The position numbers and the translations under genes were made by a program. From assembly GCA_029747585.1 (NCBI GenBank), contig JAPEVF010000141.1, forward strand, positions 28,101-92,100: DNA of 64,000 nucleotides, in the 5' to 3' direction. Under the pieces are notes generated by a model. That model saw only the letters and a list, made by a program, of their open reading frames with translations, made no database searches and had not been told where the DNA came from. The DNA is from Pleurotus djamor (Eukaryota > Basidiomycota > Agaricomycetes > Agaricales > Pleurotaceae). The number at the start of each line of letters is the position of its first letter. Position 1 is the first letter of the stretch. Below are positions 46,126-58,257 of this stretch, one piece after another.

Positions 46126-48243
46126 CTAAACCTTCTCCTTTTCCTCTCCCGTCGTTGATGTCGGCATGATCGTGCTCTCTTCACTTTCACTTGGAATAAC
46201 CAACCGGCTCCTCAAAGCCACCAGTGCCAGTATCGCTTCAAACGCCGTCAGCCCTACGAGGAACCAGTAGCTCGCTCTGTATCCGGCAAACTCCGCATTA
46301 TTCGTACCGTTCACTCGGGAGGTGATAGCAGTGGCGATGGCAAGACCCAGTGTCGACCCAATTTGCAAGTCAGCGTTGAAGATAGCTCCAATGAGAGCTG
46401 TACTGTCTGGAAGCCGGAGGGAGGGTTTGGCGAGCGGTGTGCGGAGCATAGCGATGCTGGAAGAGGAGAAAAGGGTCAGAATCAGTCAAAGCTAAGTTAA
46501 GAAGGGACTTACTTGGCTGCGACGAATCCACTGGCTACACCGAGGGCAGCCAGGATCATGGCAGGAAGGACAAGACGCCAATACTTCGATTCTGTGTCAG
46601 CACATGCAACGAGGACCGATCCCGCAAGCATCAACAACTGTCCACCGAACAAAACCCATCGAGGGGCAACATGGGGCGTGACCCAACCCATGCTGACTGT
46701 AACGATAAAGCCCTAAAAATACGTGATAAACATCTGTGGAATGACAGTTGTATAAATAGACACGTACGGTAATTCCAAATGGAATGCTAAACGCATTTCG
46801 GGCATTAGCCCGGTCCTCCAAAAATAAACAATGGCGAGCATACTCACATTCTCAAAGCGGCACTAAGCGACGTAACTCCCCATACTTGCTGGAAGACGAG
46901 TGATTCTTGATAGATAATGACATTCATCGTGAGATATTCGCTAGAAAGGATACCCGATGTCAGTGACTCCGTCCCCTCGTCACAGCGCTGGCGCCCACCT
47001 CAAAGAAATGAAGAACAAAGGGACGAATTCGGGAAGAGACCATACTGCGGGAGGGATAAGAGGATCTGCAACCTTGGTTTCGATGTACCCAAACACAGGG
47101 AGGAGGAAGATGGAAATAATGAGAGGCGCGAGGATACCACCCGTAGCCCAGCCTTTCTCGTTTCCTTCCGTCACCGAGTAGATGAATAGAATCAAAGACA
47201 CTAGAAAATCGATCGGTTATACCAGACCATTACCACGGGTGGTGGACAAACAACGTACATGTGATGGTGACCAGACCAAGCCAATCCATAGACTTCAGAG
47301 TAGCGTCGGACTCGGTCTTGAAGTTTGGCGCGAGGACGAAGGCGAGGATGGCGAGAGGGATGACTACCATGGAGAGGATCCAGAAGATCCAGCGCCACGT
47401 CAAGAGTTGGGAAATAACACCACCCCTGGACGTTATGATAAGCTGAGTGGATACTCATGAATGAATGGGAATTGACTCACAGAACCAAACCGCAAACGCT
47501 GCCCATAGCTCCAAAGCCAGCGAAACTGTAAGAGGATTAGTTGAAGGCTACCCGTAGTAGGCAAGGTTACCACATACATTCCAAGGGCTACATCTTGATC
47601 ACCACGAGAGGGGAAGAGTTGCGTGATCATACTCAAAGCGGCGGGGATAGTCATGGCGGCACCTAAGGAGACCAGTTATAAGAATGTTTAGGATGGTTGG
47701 AGGAATGTCTCACCTATTCCTTGGAAGGCCCGGAAGACGAAGAGCATGGGTCCATTGACAGCGAAGCCGTTGACGATACCACAGACACCCAGCCATCCAA
47801 AGCCGCCGACGAAGAGGTACTTGGGACCGTATATTGCACTAAATCTGCCACCCTTCATGCCCGAAAGTTAGCTTCCAAGTTGGCGAGAGAACTCAGAGCC
47901 ATACCGTTAGAAGGAAAGCACCAAAGGTTAATGAGTAGGCGTTGATAGTCCACTGGCGTTCTTCAAAGGTGACGCCAATGTCGTTTGCGATATCAGGGAG
48001 GGCCACTGTCGGCGCTGTGACATTGAAGATGTCCAGCATTTGGGTTGCCGAAAATATGAAGAGCAGCGTCCATGCTCTCCAGCGCGCAACCTGCCCGCCA
48101 TCCACTTCCTTCTTGACAGCATTGGTTGTCACCTCAACTTGCCGACTCGTACGGCGATGCACTTGTACTTCTGGTGTGGAATTCGTGGCTTCTACAGAGG
48201 TTTCAAAAATTGCAGAAGGGAGGTCTTCTGTTGAAGAAGGCAT
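46126..48243 (-). CDS. MFS drug/metabolite exporter, DHA2-like
   Basis: Minus-strand gene with about eight introns, roughly 530 residues with about 14 membrane helices. It moves small molecules across the plasma membrane using a proton gradient. A hydrophilic N-terminus (MPSSTEDLPSAIF...) leads into FIFSATQMLDIFNVTAPTVA, the first helix of the drug:H+ antiporter group. WTINAYSLTFGAFLL, GGRFSAIYGPKYLFVGG (motif A) and RAFQGIGAAMTIPAALSMI follow. A late loop and final helix (YWFLVGLTAFEAILALVAL) precede an acidic tail. It is transcribed divergently from the adjacent FAD monooxygenase, a common arrangement for a pathway enzyme and the exporter of its product. Confidence 0.88.
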
Positions 48244-49385
48244 TTTGAAGTGTATGAGGGAGCGAGAAAGGGATTCGAGATGCTGAAATCGAGAGCTTTG
48301 GGGGAATACATAGTACTTCCAAGCGTTTTATCGGAAGATGAAGTGGGCCAAGCTGACTGACGCCGACCGTGATGATGAGGTTTTGAACCCCACTGGGATA
48401 CGTTCCATCATTATAAGGCTCAACCAAAGGCCGTTAATCCAGATTCGCGAGCCCATCGGGGGTAAATTCATATCGAAGTTCACCCTTGAGAATGGGTGTC
48501 GGTGGGTTCAAGTAGAGATGATCAAGCGACCTGTGAGCAACTTGACAGGGTTACAATGAACGCGATCCAGGTGGGTCATGCAATCGTGTCGGAAGAAAAG
48601 TCTGTGTGAGCTACATGAGGAAGCATGAAGGTGGCAGAGGTCGACGAGCCATGCTGGAGAAGCTTGTTGGGGGCTGCGAACAAGGTGCAGGGTCGGTTCG
48701 GTAACTGCCGATCCTTTTCAACCAACAGTCCAAGTCCGCGTTTGCCTGACGGAAGTACAGAGTCCAGAATCCAGATGCACTCTTCGCAGCCGCTAAGCAA
48801 TACAAAACATTTAACGGACAAGCAGAAAGCTTGAAAATTGTGGGTCACCGGGCGCGCTGGTGGGATGGCAGGCTGACATAACAAGCCAACTTACGTCTAG
48901 GTTCCCCGGATTTGCCACCCGGTTGCTTTTCTCCGTTTACGGTGTTGCGTTGTTGGCAAGGAGCCACTAAATCAAGTCCAACTCCTATCTGGTATATCGG
49001 CTAGCCACCTTCAAATCCGCGTTCCACACACAGATTCGTTGCACCTTTTCCGAATCTACTATTCTCTGGACATTGACGGCGCCGGCGTTCGCAGTTTGAT
49101 TTTCCTTCCCTTGCTTTTCCTGCTCCACCTAGGCATCCGGGATGGATGCTTCCCCTCACTGATGTCAATCAGCGACCTAGTACCTAGAAGGATGTCTCAT
49201 CGACTTGCAACGGAGTTCTACTCCTGCGCCTATCCATGTACTTCGGACATCTATACTTCTTCATATAGTGGCAACCATGTTCCTATATAAACCCTCCATC
49301 CTCGTCTTTTACCATCAGTTCCAGCTTCCAAAGCAAACTACCAAACAGCGGCTCTCCCCCAGCTCTTCAACCACCACCTTCAACA
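48244..49385. other. Divergent promoter region, MFS exporter and monooxygenase
   Basis: About 1.1 kb between divergent starts, room for shared regulation. A TTCCTATATAAACCC element near 49278-49292 is a clear TATA box about 100 bases upstream of the monooxygenase ATG. Short frames elsewhere show no content. Confidence 0.5.
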
Positions 49386-51716
49386 ATGCCTGCTCCTACT
49401 CAATCTGGTAGCTACGTGGAACCCTTCACCACTCCCTAGTAAGCCCATTAGCCCGCAGTTCGATCACCATGAGCTATACTGACGAAATTTCCAGTGTCAA
49501 CAAGTCCCTTCCCAACCACTTGGGTGTCACGGACATCCCGTCTTACCCCGATCTCTTGAATGGAACCAACTGCCCCAACCCGGCTATTCCCAACTTCAAG
49601 CCTCCTTCAAAGATCGATGTGATGATTGTTGGAGGTACGCATTTCACCACAATCTTTTCAGCCACTTCAATGTTGATCACCGTCTTGAATAGCCGGTCCT
49701 GTCGGTCTCTTGACGGCCGCTTCCCTTGTCCGACAAGGGGTTGTAGTCCGAATCATCGACAGATCCCCTCATCCCCTTATCGTCGGAAGAGCCGACTCTC
49801 TCCAGCCGAGAACCATGGAGGTATTCCAACAGCTCGGTCTCGGAGCGGAAGTTTTTGCTCTCGGCCCTCGATTGGAACACACAGTTGTCTACAAGGATGG
49901 AAAGAAGGAGATCTTCGCAGAGAGTCACCGCGCTCCTGTGAACGAAGCTCGGTATCAAGGTCTTCACGATGCCACTCAGACTGAAGTCGAGCATCTTCTC
50001 ATTCGGTAAGTTGTAATCCCCGCAAGAGACCTATCTCCTTAATGACATATCCCCCTTCTCCAGTGACCTTGTTCGCCACGGTGTTCTCGTCGAGCGTCCC
50101 TGCACCGCTACTTCTTACAAGTTTGACGAAGAGGCTGACCCATCTGTCACCCACCCTATCACCATCAACGTCACCAACCATGCCACCGGTGCAGAAGAGG
50201 TCGTCGAGGCCAGATACTTGGTCGGAAGCGATGGTGCTCACAGTATGATCCGCAAGTCCTTGCCCATTGAATTCCCTGGTATCAAGACCGATTTGCACTG
50301 GGGTATCGTTGACGCTGTCATTGACACTGACTTCCCTCACCGATGGACATTCGGGTAAGTTTTGGTCACTTTGTTTGCTGTCTTCTTCATTCTCACGCCT
50401 TCCTTCTCAGAACCGTCCTGAGCTCCGAGCACGGTGGATGCTTGATCATTCCCCGTGAGAGGGACATGGTTCGTCTCTACGCTCAGCTTCGCCCTGAGCC
50501 CGGTCAGGAGTTTGACCACTCCAAGGCACGTCCTTTCCTATCTCTCTATCAGACGATTATACTTATATCTCCTTTAGTGGGGTCCTGAGGAAGTTCTCGA
50601 ACAACTCAACAAGATCTACGCTCCGTACACTCTCAAGTACGCCAGCCCAGTTGACTGGTACACTATCTTGACTAGTGAGTCCCCAAAATTTGCCATTTGG
50701 ATCATCACTAAGCTCCATCAACAGTCAGCGAACGTGTCGCAAGCAGCTTCACCTACAAGGACCGCATCTTCCTCGCTGGTGACTCTTGGTAAGCCCTCGA
50801 GCACCTACTTGCATTTACACCCGACTCAATAAATATATCTAGCCACGTCCACAGCGCCAAGGGAGCTTTCGGTATGAACACCGGTATCATGGACGCACAC
50901 AACTTGGCCTGGAAGCTTGCCATGCTCGTCAAGAACATTGCCAAGCCTGGTCTCTTGAACACCTACGACGTTGAGCGCAGGGAGAACGCCCTCCGAGCTG
51001 TTGCCACATCCGCACGCTACCTCCGATTCGTCGGCAACTGCACCTTCCAGAACCTCGACGGTTCTGAGGATACTCCCGAAGTCGATGAGGACCAGCTCGA
51101 CTTGGCACCAGGTGAAGACCCCCACATCGCTTTCTTCAAGAAATTCGCCCAGGAGAACACTCGCTTCCTCATCGGTCTCGACGTCGACTACAAGAACAAC
51201 TTGATCAACTTCCCTGTTGACCCCGCCATCACTGGTGTTCGTTCTGGGTACCGTGCTCCTGACCCACGCGTCGCTCTGTCCAAGAGCCACTCTGCTAGGT
51301 TGTACGATGCATTTGGCGGAGTCGATCAATTCAAGCTCCTCATCTTCGGTAGCAACCTCGCCGGTGGCGTCACTTCCCACCTCGACACCGTCAACAACTA
51401 CCTCGCTTCCTCCAAGTCGTTCTTCAACAGCTATGGCAATATCTTCAAGACTCTCGTTGTCGCTCGATGCACACCTTCGGAAGGAGAGGCCAGAATCGCT
51501 GAATTCCCCTACCTCCAGAAGAACGCTCAAGTCGTCTACGACGATCAACTTCCTCTCGGTATCTTCGGTGGTGATGCGCACTCCATCTACGGAGTCAACC
51601 ACACAGACGGTGCCATTGTTGTTGTCCGCCCAGACACCTGGGTTGGAACAGCTGTCAAGCTCGCCAACGTTGCCGATCTAGAGTCATACTTCGAGAGCTT
51701 CCTCATCAAGGTTTGA
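49386..51716 (+). CDS. FAD-dependent aromatic monooxygenase, phenol-hydroxylase type
   Basis: A multi-exon gene of about 620 residues that would hydroxylate a phenolic ring using NAD(P)H and O2. I place the start at 49386 (MPAPTQSGSYVEPFTTP). Exon 1 (49386-49438) is followed by a GTAAGC intron with a CTGAC branch site and TTCCAG acceptor, entering exon 2 at 49495; the ATG at 49469 lies inside that intron. Motifs follow in order: the GxGxxG fold (DVMIVGG / AGPVGLL), the DG motif YLVGSDGAHSMIRKSL and the GD motif IFLAGDSCHVHSAKGAFGMN followed by HNLAWKLA. The C-terminal third is the thioredoxin-like domain of phenol 2-monooxygenases. It stands between a divergent exporter and the NRPS-like gene. 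Confidence 0.9.
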
Positions 51717-53675
51717 GCATTAGGATGGGTTTGAGGTAGAAATTCGGGTGCATTCGCAAAAATACAATATAGAGCTTCTAGATCATCTACTATAAAACTG
51801 TAACAAAAATATGTGGTATATATAATGCATAAGTCTTCTTTCTTCTCATTTTTGTGAAATATTTGCTCTGTTTCCATCCATTTGGGCCATAGTCTTTTTT
51901 GGGATATTTACCTCTGGCGATCATCAACCTGAAGGAGTTAGCGGATGTGTTTAGGGTGGGCGGCAAGTTCTTCAACAATCAGGACATTGGCTTTTACGAG
52001 TAAACATACCAACTCTACGATCTCTGCATTGAGCATGACTTCCTTGGTTTGGGGGAACGAAGTCCGCAGGACCTCGCCCCTGAGGCCTGAGGGGTCGGAG
52101 GAAACTCCTAATGAAGAATCACGCGTCACTTTTACAAGGTTGCTTCCTCTCCGCCAGGGCCATCTCGCCATCTCTTCTTTCGAGCGAGTCCATCGACATC
52201 GCTGGTCTTCGTAACTTGAAAGGCTCGAAGATTTACGTCTTTGTACTTCGAAGGGTCAAATAGCGATCAACTCGGAGCGACACTCTTTGGCCTGGCCTAG
52301 CTCCAAGCTTGGCTCAACGTATCTGCATGATGGTTGAAGGCGATGCGTGCCGTAAATAATGACATTATGAGTCCACTACAAGTTCAGCCACATTCGTGTG
52401 TTCCTTCAACCGATGATTCACGCCCACGGTAAATATCAAATGATTTGGGTGGTCAGGATTTTCGCAGCGTAAACGCGGCCAGCATGAAGTCTTCCCGGAT
52501 CAGGCCGTGCGTTCGGTGTGGCTCTTTCGGCACTCAAGCTGGATTGCTGCCCAAGGAGTAAACTTCCCGGAGTTTTGCTCGTGCGAAATCGCAAAATGAC
52601 CGGCCTTGAGAAGCTGCTGATGGTTGCAGACCTGGGTACGTCTTAACGTGATGCTCCACTCTTTTCGCCGACTTCACGAGCTCAGGCCTAGTAGTTCAAG
52701 TCAACCAAATCCTTCATTTGATCTCCAGACCCACTGCAGGCTACAATAGTTTAGGCAGCCGACTCGCAGGGAAGGACCTCTAGGCTCTATGATCAAGGAC
52801 AACGACCATGAACTACCCTTGGACTCACCTCATGCCTTTGGGTATGGCGGCGCACGCATTTTGGACGTGAAAATCGTTATCAGAACGCCGGCGAGATCAA
52901 ATCAGGCCCCGAACGGAGGAGGTTTTGCCCTGTGACAAGTCCGACACCAGTTTCCAGCTGGACATTGTGGTGGCTCGTCGGTGGTCTTCATGGCCATCGG
53001 AATCCCGAAATAGCATTGTGGTGATCGAACTCCAAATTTACCTCCTGCGCAGCGTCAAAGTAATGTACTTCTTCCTGAAACTGGATTTCTTCGAAGAAAT
53101 TCGGCCACGGAGTTTTGGTATCAACTACTGTCCCTTCCGTTCTCCGTTGATAACCTCATCGCCTCTCAACTTCAGACACGCATCCCGCCATGCACGGGGC
53201 CTCTGTTACTCCAAATTTCGAAAATCGCTATAATTTTCTTACTTGGGTACGTTTGTCAATTGCGGTGCTCCAGTTGCTAATTGAAAATAAAAATTAGGTA
53301 GATCTGTCGCGTTGGTCGCGGCGAAAGATTTGAGACACCGTGTTCCCCATGCGATTCATATAACCAATACTCCGTAGTGGCCACACAAGCAATTTCTATG
53401 TATGTGACTTCCTTCATGGAGTATTCTTCTCTCTCAGCGTTTCTCACTGTCACTGATCTGCTGGATCCGGCGTGTTTGATAAGCTTGATCTTCTTCATCA
53501 CAACGGGGCCAGTGCTCGAAGCAGTAAGTCACTCAACGGAGCTCGGACTGGGGCCAATGAAACTTGGGGCCAATGAAGACTAAGTACTCCTACGACGACT
53601 TTATAAACACCCTCTATTGGTGGCCGGTCAACCCACGCTCGCCTTCAACTTCTTGATTATCATCTCTTGACCGCG
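51717..53675. other. 2-kb intergenic region
   Basis: A minus-strand frame at 51938-52171 and an overlapping plus-strand one at 51945-52214 read partly like protein (for example EVLRTSFPQTKEVMLNAEIV), but I could not build a gene with plausible introns or name a family. From 52.2 to 53.6 kb I see nothing except the promoter of the next gene, which has a TTTATAAACACC element near 53602, about 75 bases before its ATG. Confidence 0.4.
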
Positions 53676-56600
53676 ATGCTATCTTCTGACACGTTTAACG
53701 CTTCGTCGACGAATGTGAAGGTATGACGCATCACTCACTCATTGTTTCACCAACTTACGCATGATCTCCCAGGTCAAATGTCCTTCTGATATGTCCGGCT
53801 TGGAGAGGATCCTTGTAACGGCCCAAGGCAACCTGCAGCGACTTCTCAGGTGCCTATCCATAGTTCCTGTGTCTTCTATTCGCATTCTGACCTCCTTTGC
53901 TTAGCACCTTCTTCGGGAAGCCTATCCATGTCGAAACTGTATACAGCCGCACAGGACCACGTCTGCAACCAGCCTCGCCCGAGAGTCCTGTTCGTCAGGA
54001 TCGTCAGGTCCTCATCAAATGCAATTCACATACTGTTTGCATCGCCACATCCACCGTCATCATCACCAGTCCCCGCGTTGAGCAGCTTTTCTTGGATGAA
54101 AAGTATCCTATTGGACAGTTATTCCGCAAGCTTGGGGTAACCCCAGACTTCCAACTCATCAATGTTGAAGTTGTTTACGACGCGGGGCGGCGGGAGCTCG
54201 AGAGGACCTACAAGCTCTCTACCGAGGGAGTTACCTGCACTATTTTGGAAGTCTTCCCGGATCGAGACATGTTCCTCCATGGCCTCCCGGATAGCGACTC
54301 CGTTGCCGACGAAGAAGAGACCCAGGTACAGGCTGAAGAAGCTCTGTCTGATATCCCTGTGGCTACAACCTTCGCCTCCGAAGAATTCTTCAAGAAGGTT
54401 CCCCACTCCCCTTCGGTTACGCTCACCCTATCCTCTATCCTCGAGAAGCAGGCCTCTGACAACGCAATCGGCCAGAGGGTTTTCGCAGCCTACCCTCACG
54501 TTACCGAGGAAGGTATTTCGTACCGAGAGATCACCTATTCACAGCTCGCGAAGGTCGTCAACTATGAGGCTAGCGTTTGGGGCAAGAGCCTTCAGCCATA
54601 TGTTGGAGGAGGCATTGACTCCCCTGTCATTGCCGTTCTGGCCGACAGTGGGTTTGATTACGCCGTCATGGTTTTGGCCCTCTTGAAGTTGAACATCTCC
54701 GTGTTCCTCCTTGCGCCGGCAGTACGTAACTCCGTTAATTCCATGTTGCATACCCGGCTAACTATTCATTCAGAACTCAGAGGCTGCCGTGAAGCACCTC
54801 TTGAGCACGTCCCAAGTCGCGGCTCTGATTTATGCCCAACGGCACGCAGCTGTGGCTATCAACGCAGCTGCTTCGTCGAACGTCAGCGCGATACCATACG
54901 AAGACGTTAAGACGTTCCAATACGCCGATGTCATATCTGGCACCCTCGCATCCGAAAACCCAACGCCTCTTCGCGACTCCCCGCCTGAAGTACCCATCAT
55001 CGTCCACAGCTCAGGCTCCACCGCTTTCCCTAAGCCAGGTACAATCGCCACTCCGTCACATTAAAATGTATACCTATAATTTTGTTTATCTTAATAGTGC
55101 CCTGGTCGAATACGAGTTTTCTGAGTAACAGCCAGGTACTCCTCTCTGAGGGCGGATGGTCAGTTTTCACCGAACCCGACAACAGGTTCCTTTGTCTCGG
55201 ACCCTTGTGCGTTCATGCAATACTAAATTTATGTGGAACAAGCCCACTGACAGACTCCGGATAGGTTTCACACGCTGGGATTGACAATCGGCCTTGCCAA
55301 CACCATCTGTGCTGGCACGACAATTGTGTTTCCGCTAACTCGAGCCTGGCCGCCTTCACCCACTGATATTGCGAAGTCCTTCCAGTCGACTAAAGTGACC
55401 ACGTGTATCATCGTACCCTTGCTCCTTGAACAACTAATCGGCGCTCTCGAAGACTCAGTCGGCTCTCTTCAACTGCTACGCGACCTCCGACTTCTGATCA
55501 GTGCGTTAGCCAAAATTTGCCTCCGCTTAACTAACTTTAAAACGTTCTTCCAGCGGGAGGCGCTCATTGCCCGAAGTCCCTTGCCCATCGTCTCATCAAT
55601 GATGGTGTCAACTTGAAATGCATTTATGGTTCTAGCGAAGCCGGACACATGATGATCGGGTCCCATGATAGGGGTACTGCTCGCGAAGACTCCTGGGATT
55701 TGCTACGGCCATTCCCCAACACTGCTATCATCTTCAAGCCCCTCGATTCTGATGACTTCGGCAGGGACAATGTATATCAAGTCCACATGGCGCCTGATGA
55801 CGTGCGTCTGGCACCCAACACCATCCGTGATGGCGCTTCGACCTGGAATACGGGAGATGTCGTAGAAGAATCACCCGCAGGTTCTGGCTGGTATAGGCTC
55901 CTTTACCGAGACGACGACATCCTTGTCCATGTTAGCGGTATGACATTTTACGCCACTGCCCCATGTACTTTACTTACCCGCGAGCCATAGGTGAGAAGAC
56001 CAATCCTGTTCCAATGGAGATCGCTTGCCGAGACCACAAGTTGATCGACTCAGTGGCTGTCATCGGGCATCAGCGTCGTGTAACCGCCGCCATCGTGCAG
56101 CTCGATGAAGCGTACGCTCAACGGTTTAGCGAGGATGATCGCTTGTCTATGGTTTACGATGCTATTGATTCCGCCAACCGGGAAGCCCCCAGTCATTCTC
56201 GTATCCTCCATGAGATGGTCTTCGTCATCCCGTTCGGATATAGCAAGAAGCTTCCCAAGACGCCCAAAGGTTCGTCAATGAACATTTTTGTTCTTCCCTT
56301 TGTCTGACATCCAAAAAATCTAGGTAACTGCATTCGTCCTAAGGTTCTACAGCAATTCTCTGAGGAGATCGACTCTTTGTATCGCAATTTCGAGGACGAC
56401 GGCGAGAGCCAGGGCGGTTCTTCTGTATCGTCTGCGTCCTCAGCAACAGTTGTTGATGTTCACAACCAAGTCTTGTCCTTGTTCGAGGATATCGTTGGCC
56501 ATCACCTCAAGTCCTCTGACTACGAGCGCAGCCTTTTCGACATGGGCCTTGACTCCGTCAAAGCTATGCAACTTCGCACCCGTCTGGCTAAGTTCTTCGA

Positions 56601-58119
56601 GACCAAGCTTCCACAAAAGTTCATTTACCAGAACTTCACCCTGTCCCTTCTATCTGCCGCGATCTGGGAACGAGTCTCATCAAGAACCAATTCACCTCTC
56701 GCACCCGCCACCCCCCAAACACAAACGACCTCCATATCCAAGGGCGAGATATTGCAGACATTGATCAACGGTCAGATCGACATCCTCCAAAATTCCGCAA
56801 ATCTACTCAAGTCTAGCCGTCTCCCCGGTGCATCCGATGTACCCACCGAGCAAGTTGTCGCTATCGTTGGTGCTGCCGGTTCACTGGGAGTGTGGCAAGT
56901 CAAAGCACTTCTCGACCAACCAGACGTCAAACAGGTGGTATGCCTTGTGCGTGGAAAGGATGCTGCGGCCGTCTACGACAAGATGTCGCAAGGTTTCCAA
57001 AACGCGAAGTTGGTGGATTTGGTGGATTTGTGTCAAACCTGCAAGGATAAACAACTTTCTCAACCGAACGTACCCGCCACAAATCTTGATCAACGCCTTG
57101 CTGTTGTGCCCTTCGATCTTGCCGATGCTCAGTTTGACCAAACGGAGTACTACGCTTTGGCCTCATCTCTGACGACTATCATACATACCGGATGGAAGAT
57201 GGACTTCAATCAAGTCGTCCAAGGCTTCGAAGACTGCATAAACGGTTTGGAATTTTGCTTGTAGCAGAAAAGAAACCGCTAACTTAGTCTCCGTAGGAAC
57301 CACCCGTCTCCTTATCCTCGCCGCTTTCCTGCGTCCCAAACACTTCTATTTCATTTCTAGCATCGGCACCGTCTTGGAGTCCTTGGAAACTCCCGTCCCC
57401 GAAACACTACCCCGATGGACAAAGGATGATTATGTTCGCGCTTCACCGCACGGTTACAGTGAATCCAAATTCGTTTGCGAATATCTGATAGAAGCCGCAT
57501 CTAAGCTCTTGGATATCCCTTGCAGTATGGCACGGATAGGCCAGATCGCAGGAGATTCAATATCAGGTGTTTGGAAGGTAGGTTGACTCTCGCACTCAAG
57601 TTGTGAACTTGTCATTGATCATACCCACAGGTCCAAGAAATGAATCCCATCATCATTGCAGGTAGTTCGCGCATCGGAAAATTCCCAGTGGTCCCAGGCG
57701 CCATCATGGATTGGGTTCCTGTCGACGTCGTCGGCAGCACCACGGCTGAGCTCGCAACATCTAAGCAACCTTCCTCCTCCGTGTCGGTGCACCATATCGT
57801 CGGACCCGCGCCCACAACGTACGGTACGATGGCGGAACAACTCCAAGAGATCGGCATACCCTTAAGCCCAGTATCTCCTCGGGAATGGTGGGACGCCATC
57901 CGACAAGATGAAGGAAACCCATGTCTCGCTATTGAAGGGTACATCGAAGAGGCCGTCGTTGATGCCCTTGACAAACTGGGCGACAAAACGTCGGTCACGC
58001 TGGACATTTCGAACACAATTCAGGCATCTTCGTCGCTGTCGCGCTGCCCCCCGATAGATGGCTCGCTTTGGAAGAAATACATAGATTATTGGAAAGGTGT
58101 CGGGTTCATCGCGGTATAA
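53676..58119 (+). CDS. NRPS-like adenylation-carrier-reductase enzyme with N-terminal chorismate-lyase-like domain
   Basis: A multi-exon gene of about 1,230 residues. Residues ~20-175 match the chorismate-lyase-like fold: LERILVTAQGNLQRLL, VETVYSR, RQVLIKC, VCIATSTVIITSPRVEQLFL, KYPIGQLFRKLG and CTILEVFPDRDMF. One exon (from 53905) reads straight from this domain into the adenylation domain, where the core A3 motif is SSGSTAFPK (Ala in place of the usual Gly). YGSSEAGHMM and GEKTNPVPMEI follow. The carrier domain has DMGLDSVKAMQLR with the phosphopantetheine Ser. The reductase is an SDR fold with VGAAGSLGVWQVK and YSESKFVCE (catalytic Tyr-Lys). Such enzymes activate a carboxylic acid, often aromatic, and release it as an aldehyde. 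The lyase-like domain suggests an aromatic substrate, but its activity is unproven. Confidence 0.88.
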
Positions 58120-58257
58120 TGGCGTTTCAGGCTCAATTTTTTCATGCTACTTAGAACAGTCAATAACCTTCCAACTAACATGTACCGTACGACAATATAT
58201 TACGCAGTAGTCCTTCTGCTGAACGCCTTTTATGTTCACAGAACTTCTAAGAGAAGC

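Noticed and set aside
49469..49494. ATG at 49469 as monooxygenase start
   Set aside because: It lies in a well-formed intron; the upstream ATG at 49386 joins in frame with good splice signals.
51938..52214. Histone-fold-like small gene on the minus strand
   Set aside because: A fragment reads suggestively, but every join needs introns under 30 bases or crosses stops.
53676..58119. Splitting the NRPS-like gene into a separate chorismate-lyase-like gene and a reductase gene
   Set aside because: One continuous exon encodes the junction, with no stop and no ATG in a promoter-like setting between the domains.
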